Below are positions 17,951-26,891 of a stretch of 26,891 nt of DNA, one piece after another (within the stretch, counting starts at the first letter, position 1; each line of letters opens with the position of its first letter). The position numbers and the translations under genes are program-made. Under the pieces are notes generated by a model that did no database searches, was not told the DNA's origin, and saw only the letters and a list, made by a program, of their open reading frames with translations. Source of the DNA: Nemertoderma westbladi (taxonomy: Eukaryota; Xenacoelomorpha; Nemertodermatida; Nemertodermatidae); NCBI GenBank assembly GCA_032718475.1, contig JAUCBJ010001202.1:1-26891 (forward strand), written 5' to 3'.

Positions 17951-18772
17951 CTTGACACTAGAACAAAGCCGATCCCAATCTAGTATCGGGTGTGGGGTGG
18001 AACTATTTTTCTTGGAGCCGGCTTTCCAGGCCGCTCCCTATGGGTATGATATTGCTACCCCGTCCTGGTACAACTCTACCTATCTTGTACCAAGACATCT
18101 GGCGTCCCGTGTTGGGCCGATCGTGCGCTTCTTTCACACAATTTTTGCTTCCCCAACACTTTCGCCCTAACTCTCCTCCACTCTCACCCTAACCCTTACA
18201 TACTCTCGGACCTCTTCGTCCCTCACTCCACCTCTTACTTCTCCCCCCCCCTCACACTTGAATTGCGGCCACACTCTCTCCACACTCCGCACTATCACTT
18301 CACCGCTCGACCCCTCTTCTCACTCACTCATCTCTGACTGACGAGTCTCACGCCCCTTCTGTGCCGTCGCACTCGAGAGGAATGTGAAGTCGTCTAGTAT
18401 CTGTCTCGTTTGTGGTGTATAGTGCCATAGTCAACTAGTCCCCCGTCCCAGTAGCTAATTGGAAAAGGTTATTTTGGCTATAGTACTTACTTTGAATATA
18501 TTTGCTTACTAAACTAATAATAATTGCTATGTACGTACATATTAATTGCACTTTTCAATTATTTAGGTTACTTGAATTCGTACTTAAGAGTTCGCACGTC
18601 TCACATGGTGCCATCCAGGCACACCACATCGAAGTCTTAGTTCGTTCCACCTGACTTTGGGAACCACCTCAACTCCTTCCCCCTGTCGTCCTCCTCCCTT
18701 GGTCGTTTCTTGGTTGCTGCCGCTCCCTTGGCCTTATCTCCCTTCAGGCCCCTGACCTTCGCCGTCACCTCT
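17951..18772. other. Non-coding region left of element 2
   Basis: No recognisable gene. A C/T-rich stretch (about 18150-18370) is followed by AT-rich sequence (18470-18580). On the - strand, 18664-18770 after the stop of the neighbouring gene is purine-rich (for example AGGGGGAAGGAG). It could include the polypurine tract of element 2. No LTR copy matching the right edge of the window is recognisable. Confidence 0.4.
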
Positions 18773-21130
18773 TTACTGACCCTGCTGTCTCCCCCTGGTG
18801 GCGTCCCATAGGATCGTTTTCATCGCCTGCGGCACATGCTTTGCCAAGAAATCTCTAAACTCCCCTCGGTTCTGTGGCGTCCACTTGTCCAAATACCTTT
18901 GCGTATTTATCACCCCGGCATACGACGCCGCCGTTGCTACCTCCTGGTAGGTAAATGGAAGTCTTTGCTTGATAATCTCGAGGTGGGCCTCCTGGTTAAT
19001 ATTGAAGAAACCCCACCGGAACTCCTGGGCCTTCATACGTTGCCGTGTCATGGCACCGACGTCGGCCCACTCCTCGAAGATTCTAAACTTATCTTCGTCG
19101 TCCATCCAGTCGCACTGGCGTCTGTAGTGCCCCCGAAAGTTACACTTCGAACATCGGTTGTGCAACCGTGGACACGCCCCCATCCTGTGGCTCGACTCGC
19201 GGCAGTAGAGACAACTAGTTCCTTTCTGGAACTGGTACAGACAGCTCCTTTCTTGGTGGGTCTGTCTCCCACAGTAATCACAGCCGAGCACCAATGTCTC
19301 CTGCCCCACATTGTCTTTCGTCCCAAGCGATCTCCGCGGTCTGTGGAGTTGCTGGTAAGCGAATTTCTGGACGTTAGCGTCCCTGTCCACATCGATCTCC
19401 TCGCCCCTCCCGGGCATCGTCTCTCCGAATACTACCCGTGGTGCTGTCCCCGGTTGCTCGCCCAACCTGATGGTGCTCCCCGCGAAATCCATCGCCGGCT
19501 CCTCATGCACCCAGGCCCGCTTGCCGGGTCTATCCCAGAAGGCTCTCGCCCCACCGGCCGTCACCACCCTCCCGCCAACCCAGTCCGTGTCCGAGTGGCC
19601 TATCCTCGCGATGGGCGGCATATCTCCGAACTCGTCGTCATCCTCGTCCTCCTCTGGGAGTGGCTCCAACCCCGGTATCCCGGTGGACCCACTGTGTCCC
19701 TTCCCACCTTCGCTCTCGCCCGTGGCTCTCCACCCTTCTAGCTCTCCTAACCTCCTTAGCGGGTGATCGCCCTCGGCGCCCGCTGGTATGGGCGTCGTCT
19801 GCAACCCCAATGTCGACTGTTTCGGTGATCCCACCGTCCATCCTAACTCTCGCCCTAGAGACTCCCCCGAACTCCCTGACGACGTCCAACGAAGTTTGCC
19901 TAAGGCCGCCTGTTCCTCGAAGCCATAGCTCTGCGCCCTAGCTTCCTCCTCCCTCTCTTCTGCTTCTCTCCTCTCCTGTCTAGCGATTTCTTCCAATCGC
20001 TTCGCTTCTCGTCTGTCCGCCTCTAGCTGCTCCCATCTCTGATGTGGCGTATCTACCTCCCTGTCCACTAGATGTTGGCAGGTATAGTACACCGACTCGC
20101 CCTTCAGCCCCGGGTGGTCTACCAGACCCTCGAAAGCCGTCTTAAAGGCTCTTCTGTAGCTCAGGGGTGATCCCGATAGCAGGAATGCTGTTGGTTCCTT
20201 CCCAATGACGACGGTCATGAATAGGTTTAACAAACCCATCATTATCCAGTCCTCCTGCAGGATATATCGCTTCTGATATACCTTTATCGCTCCTCTTCGG
20301 AATTGATACACCTCTTGTTTCCCTGGCCTCGCTCCCCACTTCAGCGAGTTCGCTAACTCTGCTCCGTACTCTTCTCTGAACTTCCCCCAGTCCATTGGTT
20401 TGTGACACACGAGCCCCAATAGCTGGCCCATCACCACCGCTCCACAATGGCCTGTGTTCTCGACTAGTCCCAACCTGTCTGGTGCTGTCATAGCCATTAA
20501 GACCGTCTGCATGTCCAGAAGGTTGGGGGTGTCCGGACCGATGATTCTCTCCGCATCGTCGTGAATCGCCGATCCCACTTTCGTTGTCGACTTCTCTCTC
20601 ACTAGAATTTGCACCGCCTTCGGCAACCGGTTCAACTTCGGCCCGTCCTTCTTCCCATACGTCCCCAGATTGAATAGGAAAATATCCCCATTTGGCGCAG
20701 CCAAATGTAGGAGTATGGTTCTGGCCGATCCCGCCGGTCATCTCCTCGAACCCTCCTCGTCTTCCACGGTTCCTTCGTCGTCTAGGATCATGTATCCTCC
20801 CCTGCTGACGGACTCTACAAATCTCTTCCAATCTTTCCCCGGCGGCTCCCTCGTGTACTTCGGAATCCCGAACTTTGCCTCGTCTCCTTTCATCACATAG
20901 TGGAAATGCCCGAAGATTGCATTGTCTAGCGACGGTGTCCCGTAGGTCCCGACCAGTCGCTGTTCATGCACCTCCCTGAAATGGTCCTGCAGAGCTCGCG
21001 CTTTGTGACCCCTCTCCAGCCGCTCGTAGTATCCCCTCGTCTTCACTTCCGGATGCCTCTCGGTGAAATCCACCAGTATCTCCTTTCTTCCTAGCTCCGC
21101 CTTTCTCTTTCGCACAAGTTTGCTCGCCAT
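18773..21130 (-). pseudogene. Extra 3' gene of element 2: DEDD exonuclease-like domain, coiled coil and three CCHC zinc knuckles
   Basis: One frame of 786 codons from ATG 21130 to TAA 18773, broken only by TGA at 20738-20740 (codon 131). Exonuclease-like signature: YMILDDEG (Asp117, Glu119) as motif I; LPKAVQIL, then KVGSAIHDDAERI (Asp191/192) as motif II; LLDMQ (Asp206); and YILQED (Tyr289, Asp294) as a possible motif III with non-standard spacing. Next come a charged coiled coil (about 355-395) and a Ser/Gly/Glu-rich acidic linker. Canonical CX2CX4HX4C knuckles follow at about 617-673: CDYCGRQTHQERSC, CLYCRESSHRMGAC and CSKCNFRGHYRRQC. It lies downstream of integrase, like the related gene in element 1. 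The knuckles suggest nucleic-acid binding. It could instead be an unusual gag or an acquired nucleoprotein. The exonuclease fold is my inference. Confidence 0.62.
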
Positions 21131-21590
21131 CTCGAACTCTGCCCGATCGCTCACCCGTTGGGTGGTGCCTTGCCAAGGCACAATAGGATGAGTGATAGGT
21201 TAAGATGGTTTATTTCAGTTCGATGGCCTACCTCTCTCTGGATTACTATGTTAAATAGCCTAAATTTCACTACTTTATTTCTGAAGCTACTAAATTGTAC
21301 CCTAAATTGCGATTTTTGTCCGTTACTTTAATAATGTTCCAGAATTTTCTTATTACTGTTACCATAATTTGTTTAATTTCAATTTCTTATTTTATTTTAA
21401 TATTTTAATTTAATTCAATCCTACTGTGCTACTACCTACTATTGCCTATGGATTATTCTGTTTCATAATTTCAGAATTCACATTCTGGCCTACTCTGTTG
21501 GCCTGTGCAGTACAGCAGTATGCGTCGCGTGGCCTACACGATTTATCCAGCTGTACTCATATACCCCCCTCTCGCTACTCACTACCAACT
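21131..21590. other. Spacer with no recognised gene
   Basis: AT-rich sequence between the extra 3' gene and the minisatellite. A + strand open frame beginning near 21426 has a hydrophobic start (AYGLFCFIISEFTFW). It runs straight into the minisatellite and lacks family features. Confidence 0.4.
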
Positions 21591-21629
21591 AATATCTATA
21601 CTATATATACCCTTCTACCTCTTACTCTT

Positions 21630-22275
21630 ACTAACCGGTACTACGTACCCTCTTTCTAACCTCTAACCCTCTCTTAACTAACTAGCAGTACTACGTACCC
21701 TCTTACTAACCTCTAACTCTCTCTAACTAACTAACGGTACTACGTACCCTCTTACTAACCTCTAACTAACTAATGGTACTACGTACCCTCTTACTAACCT
21801 CTAACTCTCTAATGGTACTACGTACCCTCTTACTACTCTAACTGTACTACGTACCCTCTTACTAACCTCTAACACTCCTAACTAACGGTACTACATACCC
21901 TCTTACTAACCTCTAACTCTCTCTACTAACTAATGGTACTACGTACCCTCTTACTAACCTCTAACTCCACTCTTACTAACTAACGGTACTACGTACCCTC
22001 TTACTAACTCCTCTAACACTCCTAACTAACGGTACTATGTACCCTCTTACTAACTCTTACTCTCCTAACGGTACTACGTACCCTCTTACTAACCTCTAAC
22101 ACTCCTAACTAACAGTACTACATACCCTCTTACTAACCTCTAACTCTCTCTACTAACTAACGGTACTACGTACCCTCTTACTAACCTCTAACTCTACTCT
22201 TACTAACTAACAGTACTACGTACCCTCTTACTAACTCCTCTAACACTCCTAACTAACGGTACTATGTACCCTCTT
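21630..22275. repeat. Minisatellite with a GGTAC-TAC-GTACC palindrome in most units
   Basis: About 15 units of roughly 27-52 bp, each containing (G)GTACTACGTACCCTCTTACT and then AACCTCTAACTCTC or variants. Copies occur near 21637, 21688, 21736, 21775, 21814, 21842, 21888, 21932, 21984, 22030, 22069, 22113, 22161, 22211 and 22258. GGTACTACGTACC is an inverted repeat with a 3-nt loop. A higher-order duplication relates 21890-22050 to 22115-22280. It occupies the spacer between integrase and the extra gene, as the tandem repeat of element 1 does. Confidence 0.9.
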
Positions 22276-22443
22276 ACTAACTCTTACTATCTAACTTCTA
22301 TCTGCCTACTTACTGCGTGCCTAGTTATGTACTATTATTTATTATTATTTTTATTTATTTTATGTGTGGGAAGGGCGCCTCGCCCTCAATCCCACCCCCC
22401 TCAGTCCAAAACTTGGACGACTAAACTCCTCTCTTACTCTACT

Positions 22444-23985
22444 CTAAGGTGCTCCTTCTAGTAGACAGCACTTCCTTACAGCCCTTCTGTAGGTCTTCCT
22501 GTCTTTCGCACCTATCTTGCCACCTATCCGTACTTCTACCAATCGGACTCTTCCGTCCTCATCGGAGTAAGTGCCCACAACTCTCGCCAACCGCCACTGG
22601 TTGTTGATGATGGTATCTTCCGTGACGATCACTAGATCACCCTTCTTTAACTCTCTTCTGGTGTTCCTCCACTTGCTTCTTCTGTGAAGCGTGGGTAGAT
22701 ATTCCTCAACCCACCTCCTCCAATACTCTGCGCTTATCGCCTTAGCGACTTTCCAACTCTGGCGGGAGTGTATGTCATCTGGGTCTACACCCCGCATATC
22801 GATGGTCGCTGGCCTTTCCATTAGAAAATGGCTGGGCGTCAGCACGTCTATGACTCAGGGTCATCATTCTCTGTATATAGCGGTCTGCTATTAATGATAC
22901 CCTCACACTTCGCAAGTACTGTTCTTAGCACGTCCTCCTTAACCATATGGGTGTTCATCAACTTTGTCATCAGACGCTTCGAACTACCCACGAGTCTCTC
23001 GACGCATCCTAGGGTATGCGGAGCATACGGCGTCCTCCTCTCCCACTTTACTTGTCGTCATCTCATGGCTGCCCTGACTTCCTCCCCTTCCAGGATATCC
23101 AAGGCCTCTGCCATCTCGTTCTCCGCCCCCACAAAGTTGGTCCTGTTGTCGGAGTATATTACTGCGATCGTCCCACCTTTGCGGTCTCTAAACCTTTCTA
23201 AGGCATTAATGAATGCCGATGTGGTTGCATCTTGGGTGAGTTCTATTCCTACCGCCCGCATGTTGTTACATACGAAGATGATACCGTAGCGTTTCTCCAT
23301 GTGCCGCATCACCTTGATCTTTATCGGCCCGAACATGTCCACACCGCAATGCGTAAATGGCGGGTCGTGCTGTCTTACCCTACTCGCCGGTAGTGGTGCC
23401 ATCTCCTGTATGGCTCGCTCCTTCTTCGCTCGTCGCCAGGTCTGGCACTGCCCCACTACCGCCTTTACCTTCTTCCTCAACTGTTTGACCCAAAAGGTCC
23501 TCCTTATCTCCGTGAGGGTTTGGTTGGTGCCCCCGTGCAATATCGACTTGTGGGAGTCCCAGATAATCTGGTGGACTATCGGCGATCCTGTGGGGATGAT
23601 GATGGGCTTTGGCGGTATCACGATACTGTTGTTGTTCAATACCCTAGAGTTCATTACTAGGATCCCGTCACCATTAAGCTGTGGTGACAGCGTGATCAGC
23701 TCGCTGTCCCGTCGGAGATGCTGCTGTTTACCAACGCGTTTCACCTCGTCGCCGTAGTTCTTCCTTTGCTCATAGCGGATGATTGCTTTGGCCGCTCCCT
23801 CTAGATCGATCGTTGTTCTAACTTTTATGTCTCTGTCGACTCCCTTGAGGAAATCCCCGAAGGCTCTCCAGTACGCCACTAATTTCTTGGTCTTGTACCA
23901 ACTAGAACTGTAGCTAAGGAGTTTGTCCGTCGGGTTGTCGCACAGTTCTCCTGGTTTTGGTTGCACGTCCCTTATCTCCCTCTGA
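22444..23985 (-). pseudogene. pol: Element 2 integrase remnant
   Basis: Two main pieces. 23058-23966 carries the zinc-binding region (HKSILHGG, then GQCQTWRR, where a Trp replaces the last Cys) and the core motifs CGVDMFGP and IYSDNRTNF (Gly replaced by Arg). A TGA at 23058 follows. The same frame then reads PYAPHTLGCVERL (Trp replaced by Cys, catalytic Glu kept) and SRPLYTENDDPES, then stops near 22855. 22444-22845 continues in another frame with LTPSHFLMERP, WRRWVEEYLPTL and KKGDLVIV, the DUF5641-like tail, ending CCLLEGAP. At the upstream side a frame change near 23980-24005 separates it from RNase H. At least one stop and two shifts make it inactive. Confidence 0.9.
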
Positions 23986-24546
23986 ATCTCCCTCTTCTCC
24001 CTCTAACGCTACTTCTCCTACGCCCGGGTCCACCTTTCTCATCGGTGGCCAGGCCTCCTTATCGCTCAGAAACTGTGGCCCGTGTTGCCACAATACTTCC
24101 TTTTTTAAGAAAGTGTGGTATGCCACGCCCCTCGATAACAAGTCCGCTGGGTTCTCGTCCGTTGGGCAGTAGTGCCACCTTTCCAACTCTGTGGTCGCCC
24201 TTATTTCGTCCACTCTATTCGCGACGAATATAGGGTATCTCGTCCTTTCGTTATGTAGCCAACCAAGCACTACCATGGAGTCCGTCCAGTAGTGTGTTTC
24301 CACTATGTTGGGAATAGCGTCCATTAAGTAGGCCGTGGCCCTAACTCCTAGCCTCGCAGCTGTCAATTCGAGTTTTGGGACCGATACTGAATCTGGTGGC
24401 GTCGACTTTGCCTTGCTGAAGGCGAGTCTGGGCTTGTGAGCCCCCTCTCGTTGTACTAAATAGAGTGCCGCTCCGTATGCCTCCAATGACGCATCGGAGA
24501 ACATGTGCAGATCCAGATTACTACAGAGATCCAGATCCTACTAACT
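23914..24546 (-). pseudogene. pol: Element 2 RNase H remnant
   Basis: The frame opens within DLDLCSNLDLHMFSDASLEA. It carries HMFSDAS, VPKLELTAARLG with the catalytic Glu present, YWTDSMVVLGWL and CPTDENPADLLSRG, all typical of BEL/Pao RNase H. The frame then drifts into RTVRQPDGQTP after a one-base shift near 23990. The true reading continues into the integrase frame. Upstream there is no RT or protease: within about 30 bp of the DAS motif the sequence changes to the Asn-rich gag-like segment. This marks an internal deletion. Confidence 0.9.
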
Positions 24547-25081
24547 ACACGGCCTACCAGGCCCTCATCTGTCGGGTTGTACACGTCCGATGCGTTCACA
24601 TTAATAGCACCACTGGTATTGCCATTGGTTAGATCAATTAAATCTTCTAACTCAATTAAATCATTTTGTGCGCCAAAATTAGAAACGGAATTATTTTGTT
24701 CATTCGAGATAAGATTATTTGAATTATTTTGCGTGACTACATTATTTGAATTATTTTGCGTAATTTCATTATTTGAATTATTTTGTAAATTCGAATTCGG
24801 ATTATTATTTAAATTATTTGGATTATTTGTATTTAAATTTAAATTACTACTAGGCCTACTAGGTAAAATATTTCCTGCAATAAAGGTTTGGTTAGAATTA
24901 TCCAATACGGTACTATTAACATTAACGTCGTCTACTGTATTATTATTATTACCCCCCCCCCCCCCCCCCCCCCCCGCCCGTACGGTCACACCAGTCTCGG
25001 GTCTGTCGTGCGGTCCCTGTAAGTGGGGTATTAATAAATGTTTCCACGACCCTTGGCTCCTCGAAAGCACTCAAGCCGGCG
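24547..25081 (-). pseudogene. Element 2 Asn-rich low-complexity coding remnant with a C24/G24 tract
   Basis: The - strand frame reads poly-Gly from the homopolymer (C24 on the + strand, 24952-24975). An Asn/Thr-rich segment follows (such as NLNLNTNNPNNLNNNPNSNL, with a QNNSNN motif repeated about every 27 bp at 24700-24790). Then comes a more ordinary stretch, LIELEDLIDLTNGNTSGAIN. It is strikingly AT-rich next to GC-richer flanks. It is probably a disordered gag or gag-pol linker, but an insertion is also possible. It meets RNase H sequence at about 24515-24547. Confidence 0.55.
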
Positions 25082-26424
25082 TCACTCTCTGACAATAATT
25101 GACAACCCCATCTGCGCCAGTTCCAGTCTGCGCTTCTGTCTGGTTTGATACTCAATAAGTCCGCTTATGCGGGCATGTAAATCATCCCGCACACGCTTTC
25201 CCGCTCTCTCTCTCTCTGTATCCTCTTGCAAATTCTGTCTCACTAACTCTGTTTCTCTCGCCTCACGCTCCTTACGTTCCGCCTCACGCTCCTTACGTTC
25301 CACCTCACGCTCCTTACGTTCCGCCTCGCGCTCCTTTCGCTCACTTTGCTATCTCGCCTCACGCTCCTCTCGCTCACTATGCTCTCTCGCCTCACGCTCC
25401 TCTCGCTCACCATGCTCTCTCGCCTCACGCTCCTCTTGCTCCTTCCTCCCTATTTCCTCACGCTCCCTAAAGCTTCTCGCGACCCTCTCAGCTTTCTCTC
25501 TATTTTCTCTAACTAGTTCTTTCTCCTTCTCTAATAGCGCACTCTCTTCCTCTAACCATCTCTCGAATTCTCTCTGACTTTGCGCCGCCAGATCGAGTTG
25601 GCACGCCAGATTTATTGCCGCCACCCGTTTTTCTTTTGCGGAGGATGTAGCAGACTTATCGGTTGTGACGGATTCCCTCCGTCTTCCCGTCCTACTAACT
25701 TTCCCCCGCCTCCTGGAACTTCCTCCGACCGACGAGACCAAATCCTCGGGGTTTACCTCGGATTCGCCCTCCTGTGGTCTCCTCCAGCCCACTAATTTTA
25801 GTCCCCGGGCATCGACTAAGTATGGCCCTATGTACACTACACTAGGCTGCATACCCCTACACTCCCATAGTTCAATCAGTTCGCTGGCAACCCCCCTCGC
25901 TCTCTCCTCGGCTAGTTCTCTCTGCCCAAAACGCATTAGATAGTTAAAGTGTTCATTCGACTCACCTAGTCGCATTTTCAACTTCACCTGGTCTATCTTG
26001 GCCCCTCCTTTGGTCTCTTTAAGTAGCTTCCGGGTCGCGTTGTAGGCCCGTCGAAGTCGATCGCTGACCCCGACGTCCTCGTCGCTGACATCTCCTCTAT
26101 CTCTCCGGGTCCGGCGTCATACCGGCGGCCCCACCGTCGCCATACCGGCGGCCCCACCGTCGCCGTTCCGGTGGGCCGTCCGTCGCCCTCGGTCTGTGGC
26201 TGGCCGGCGACGTCGGCACGTTGACTGCCGTCGTGTGTTGACTCGTCTCTCTCTGCTCCCGACTCGCTCTCTAGTTGTAGACGGCCCCCCTCGTCTTGGA
26301 TTACCGGATCCCCCGTTGTCGATGGGTCCGGTGTCGTGGGTCGGTACCGTCGCGTCGCGGCCTCGCGGATCGTTAGATCGCCGTCCGGGGTCCGCGGTGG
26401 TGTCGTCTCTCCTGTTCGACTCAT
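25082..26424 (-). pseudogene. gag: Element 2 gag remnant
   Basis: From ATG 26424 a Pro/Thr/Gly/Asp-rich N-terminus runs to a frame change in about 26050-26110. In the next frame DVGVSDRLRRAYNATRKLLK resembles the N-terminal segment of element 1 gag. It continues through LGESNEHFNYLMRFGQRELA into a long Glu/Arg/Lys coiled coil. A single in-frame TAG (25349-25351) interrupts the coil. The frame then goes on to TGA 25082 after RISGLIEYQTRQKRRLELAQ. The coil is encoded by repeats (GCCTCACGCTCCTTACGTTC, 25255-25440). No DUF1759-like region or zinc knuckles remain before the RNase H junction. Identification rests on position and on similarity to element 1. Confidence 0.72.
25255..25440 (-). repeat. 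Coding minisatellite in element 2 gag
   Basis: Two repeat families: GCCTCACGCTCCTTACGTTC (four copies, about 25260-25337) and CTCTCGCCTCACGCTCCTCTCGCTCAC-like units (about 25353-25435). On the - strand they encode ER-rich repeats (EREAERKERE and REHxEREEREA). The unit sequence differs from the element 1 gag repeat although the protein character is similar. Confidence 0.85.
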
Positions 26425-26891
26425 CTTGTACTTAGCTGGTGATGACTTATCAGTTAGTTAGGCAGCAGTTGGTTCTAATTACTGTGACGGGATCCACGAA
26501 GGATCCCGGTTTATCCGGTTTCTAATCTACGCGTCCCCGCCGTGTGTGAAAAGGTAAAAGGAGTTATTGATCGGTGTATATAGTTTCACGGGTATAATAG
26601 TATAAGATAATGCAAGTGTACCGGTATATGATATATGTATTATTGGCAGTAGACGGAAGACGGTAATTAGAGTTCCGGTTCTACCCTAGCTAACTGACTT
26701 ACTACAAGTGAATGAAATGATTACTGTACTGATAATATATATTGCACGGTTGGCCGTGTTGCATAACTTAATAATTTAATTGACTAATTGACTTAATTAC
26801 TAATAACTTAATTGTCGCCCTTTCACCTCCCTTGGAGTGTTTCCCTTCACTCCTGCTATTCTCTCTCTCTCAGGGGTGTAACCCCTGACCC
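26425..26891 (-). other. Leader and possible start of the element 2 5' LTR, cut by the window edge
   Basis: No gene. GGGATCC (26489-26495) and GGATCCC (26501-26507) form a perfect 7-bp inverted repeat. On the - strand TGGATCCCGTCACAGT (26481-26496) could be a primer-binding site, but no TG...CA LTR boundary beside it is clear. AT-rich sequence (26570-26815) is followed by a pyrimidine-rich end. A 5' LTR is expected here but cannot be proved without its partner. Confidence 0.35.

Noticed and set aside
17937-18192. + strand frames after the LINE remnant considered as host exons
   Set aside because: No family similarity, no splice signals in phase, and composition that changes to C/T-rich low complexity.
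18773-21130. Direct call as a captured negative-strand RNA virus nucleoprotein
   Set aside because: The zinc knuckles and coiled coil are not typical of such proteins, and the N-terminal half fits an exonuclease-like pattern shared with element 1. No viral motif was identified.
21426-21659. Hydrophobic + strand frame considered as the missing membrane-anchor exon of the BAK-like gene
   Set aside because: It runs into the minisatellite, lacks a suitable short anchor with a basic tail, and has no convincing phase-0 acceptor.
21630-22275. Telomere-like CTAACC repeat or CRISPR-like array
   Set aside because: Units are irregular, 27-52 bp, with no constant repeat plus unique spacer pattern, and the sequence is not a simple telomere hexamer. 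It is a minisatellite in a eukaryotic element.
24505-25092. + strand frame with Leu/Phe-rich repeats
   Set aside because: It is antisense to the Asn-rich - strand segment and reflects its AT-rich repeats.
17158-26891. tRNA or rRNA genes
   Set aside because: I found no cloverleaf with A and B boxes and no rRNA-like conserved blocks.

Overview
The window is metazoan nuclear DNA, probably from an invertebrate. It has spliced host exons, LTR retrotransposons of the BEL/Pao superfamily, a LINE remnant, a foldback element and many minisatellites. Nothing bacterial is visible: no operons, Shine-Dalgarno sites or CRISPR arrays. I cannot name the species.

Host gene (+ strand). Three exons, at about 2364-2527, 2947-3198 and 17374-17557, join in phase at GT/AG sites. 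They encode about 200 residues of a BAK/BAX-type pro-apoptotic Bcl-2 protein, with a BH3 motif, an NWGR BH1 motif and a WVADQGGW BH2 motif. The C-terminal membrane-anchor exon was not found and probably lies beyond the window. The second intron is about 14.2 kb, and almost all of it is one retrotransposon in antisense orientation.

Element 1 (4261-17033, - strand). This is a complete 12.8-kb BEL/Pao element with LTRs of 1367 and 1497 bp (TG...CA ends), TTAAT target-site duplications and a short G-rich polypurine tract. Reading right to left on the - strand it carries: a leader with hairpins and a possible displaced primer-binding site; a 63-codon upstream ORF; gag; pol (zinc knuckles, protease, RT, RNase H, integrase); a tandem-repeat spacer; and an extra 3' gene. 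The copy is decaying. Gag has two in-frame stops, pol has one, the gag-pol junction needs a -1 shift, and the RNase H catalytic Glu is Lys.

Element 2 (about 18.7 to beyond 26.9 kb, - strand). This is a more damaged BEL/Pao element with the same order: gag, RNase H, integrase, minisatellite spacer, extra 3' gene. Protease, zinc knuckles and RT are missing through an internal deletion. No matching LTR pair is visible, and the right end runs off the window.

Most interesting observation. In both elements the gene downstream of integrase, where some BEL/Pao elements carry env, looks like a DEDD-type 3'-5' exonuclease-fold protein. The shared signature is LP-x2-(I/V)Q...K(I/V)GS-x-I-x2-D followed by D(T/M)Q. 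In element 2 this protein also carries a coiled coil and three canonical CCHC zinc knuckles. A recurrent exonuclease-like accessory gene in BEL/Pao elements is the best candidate here for something undescribed.
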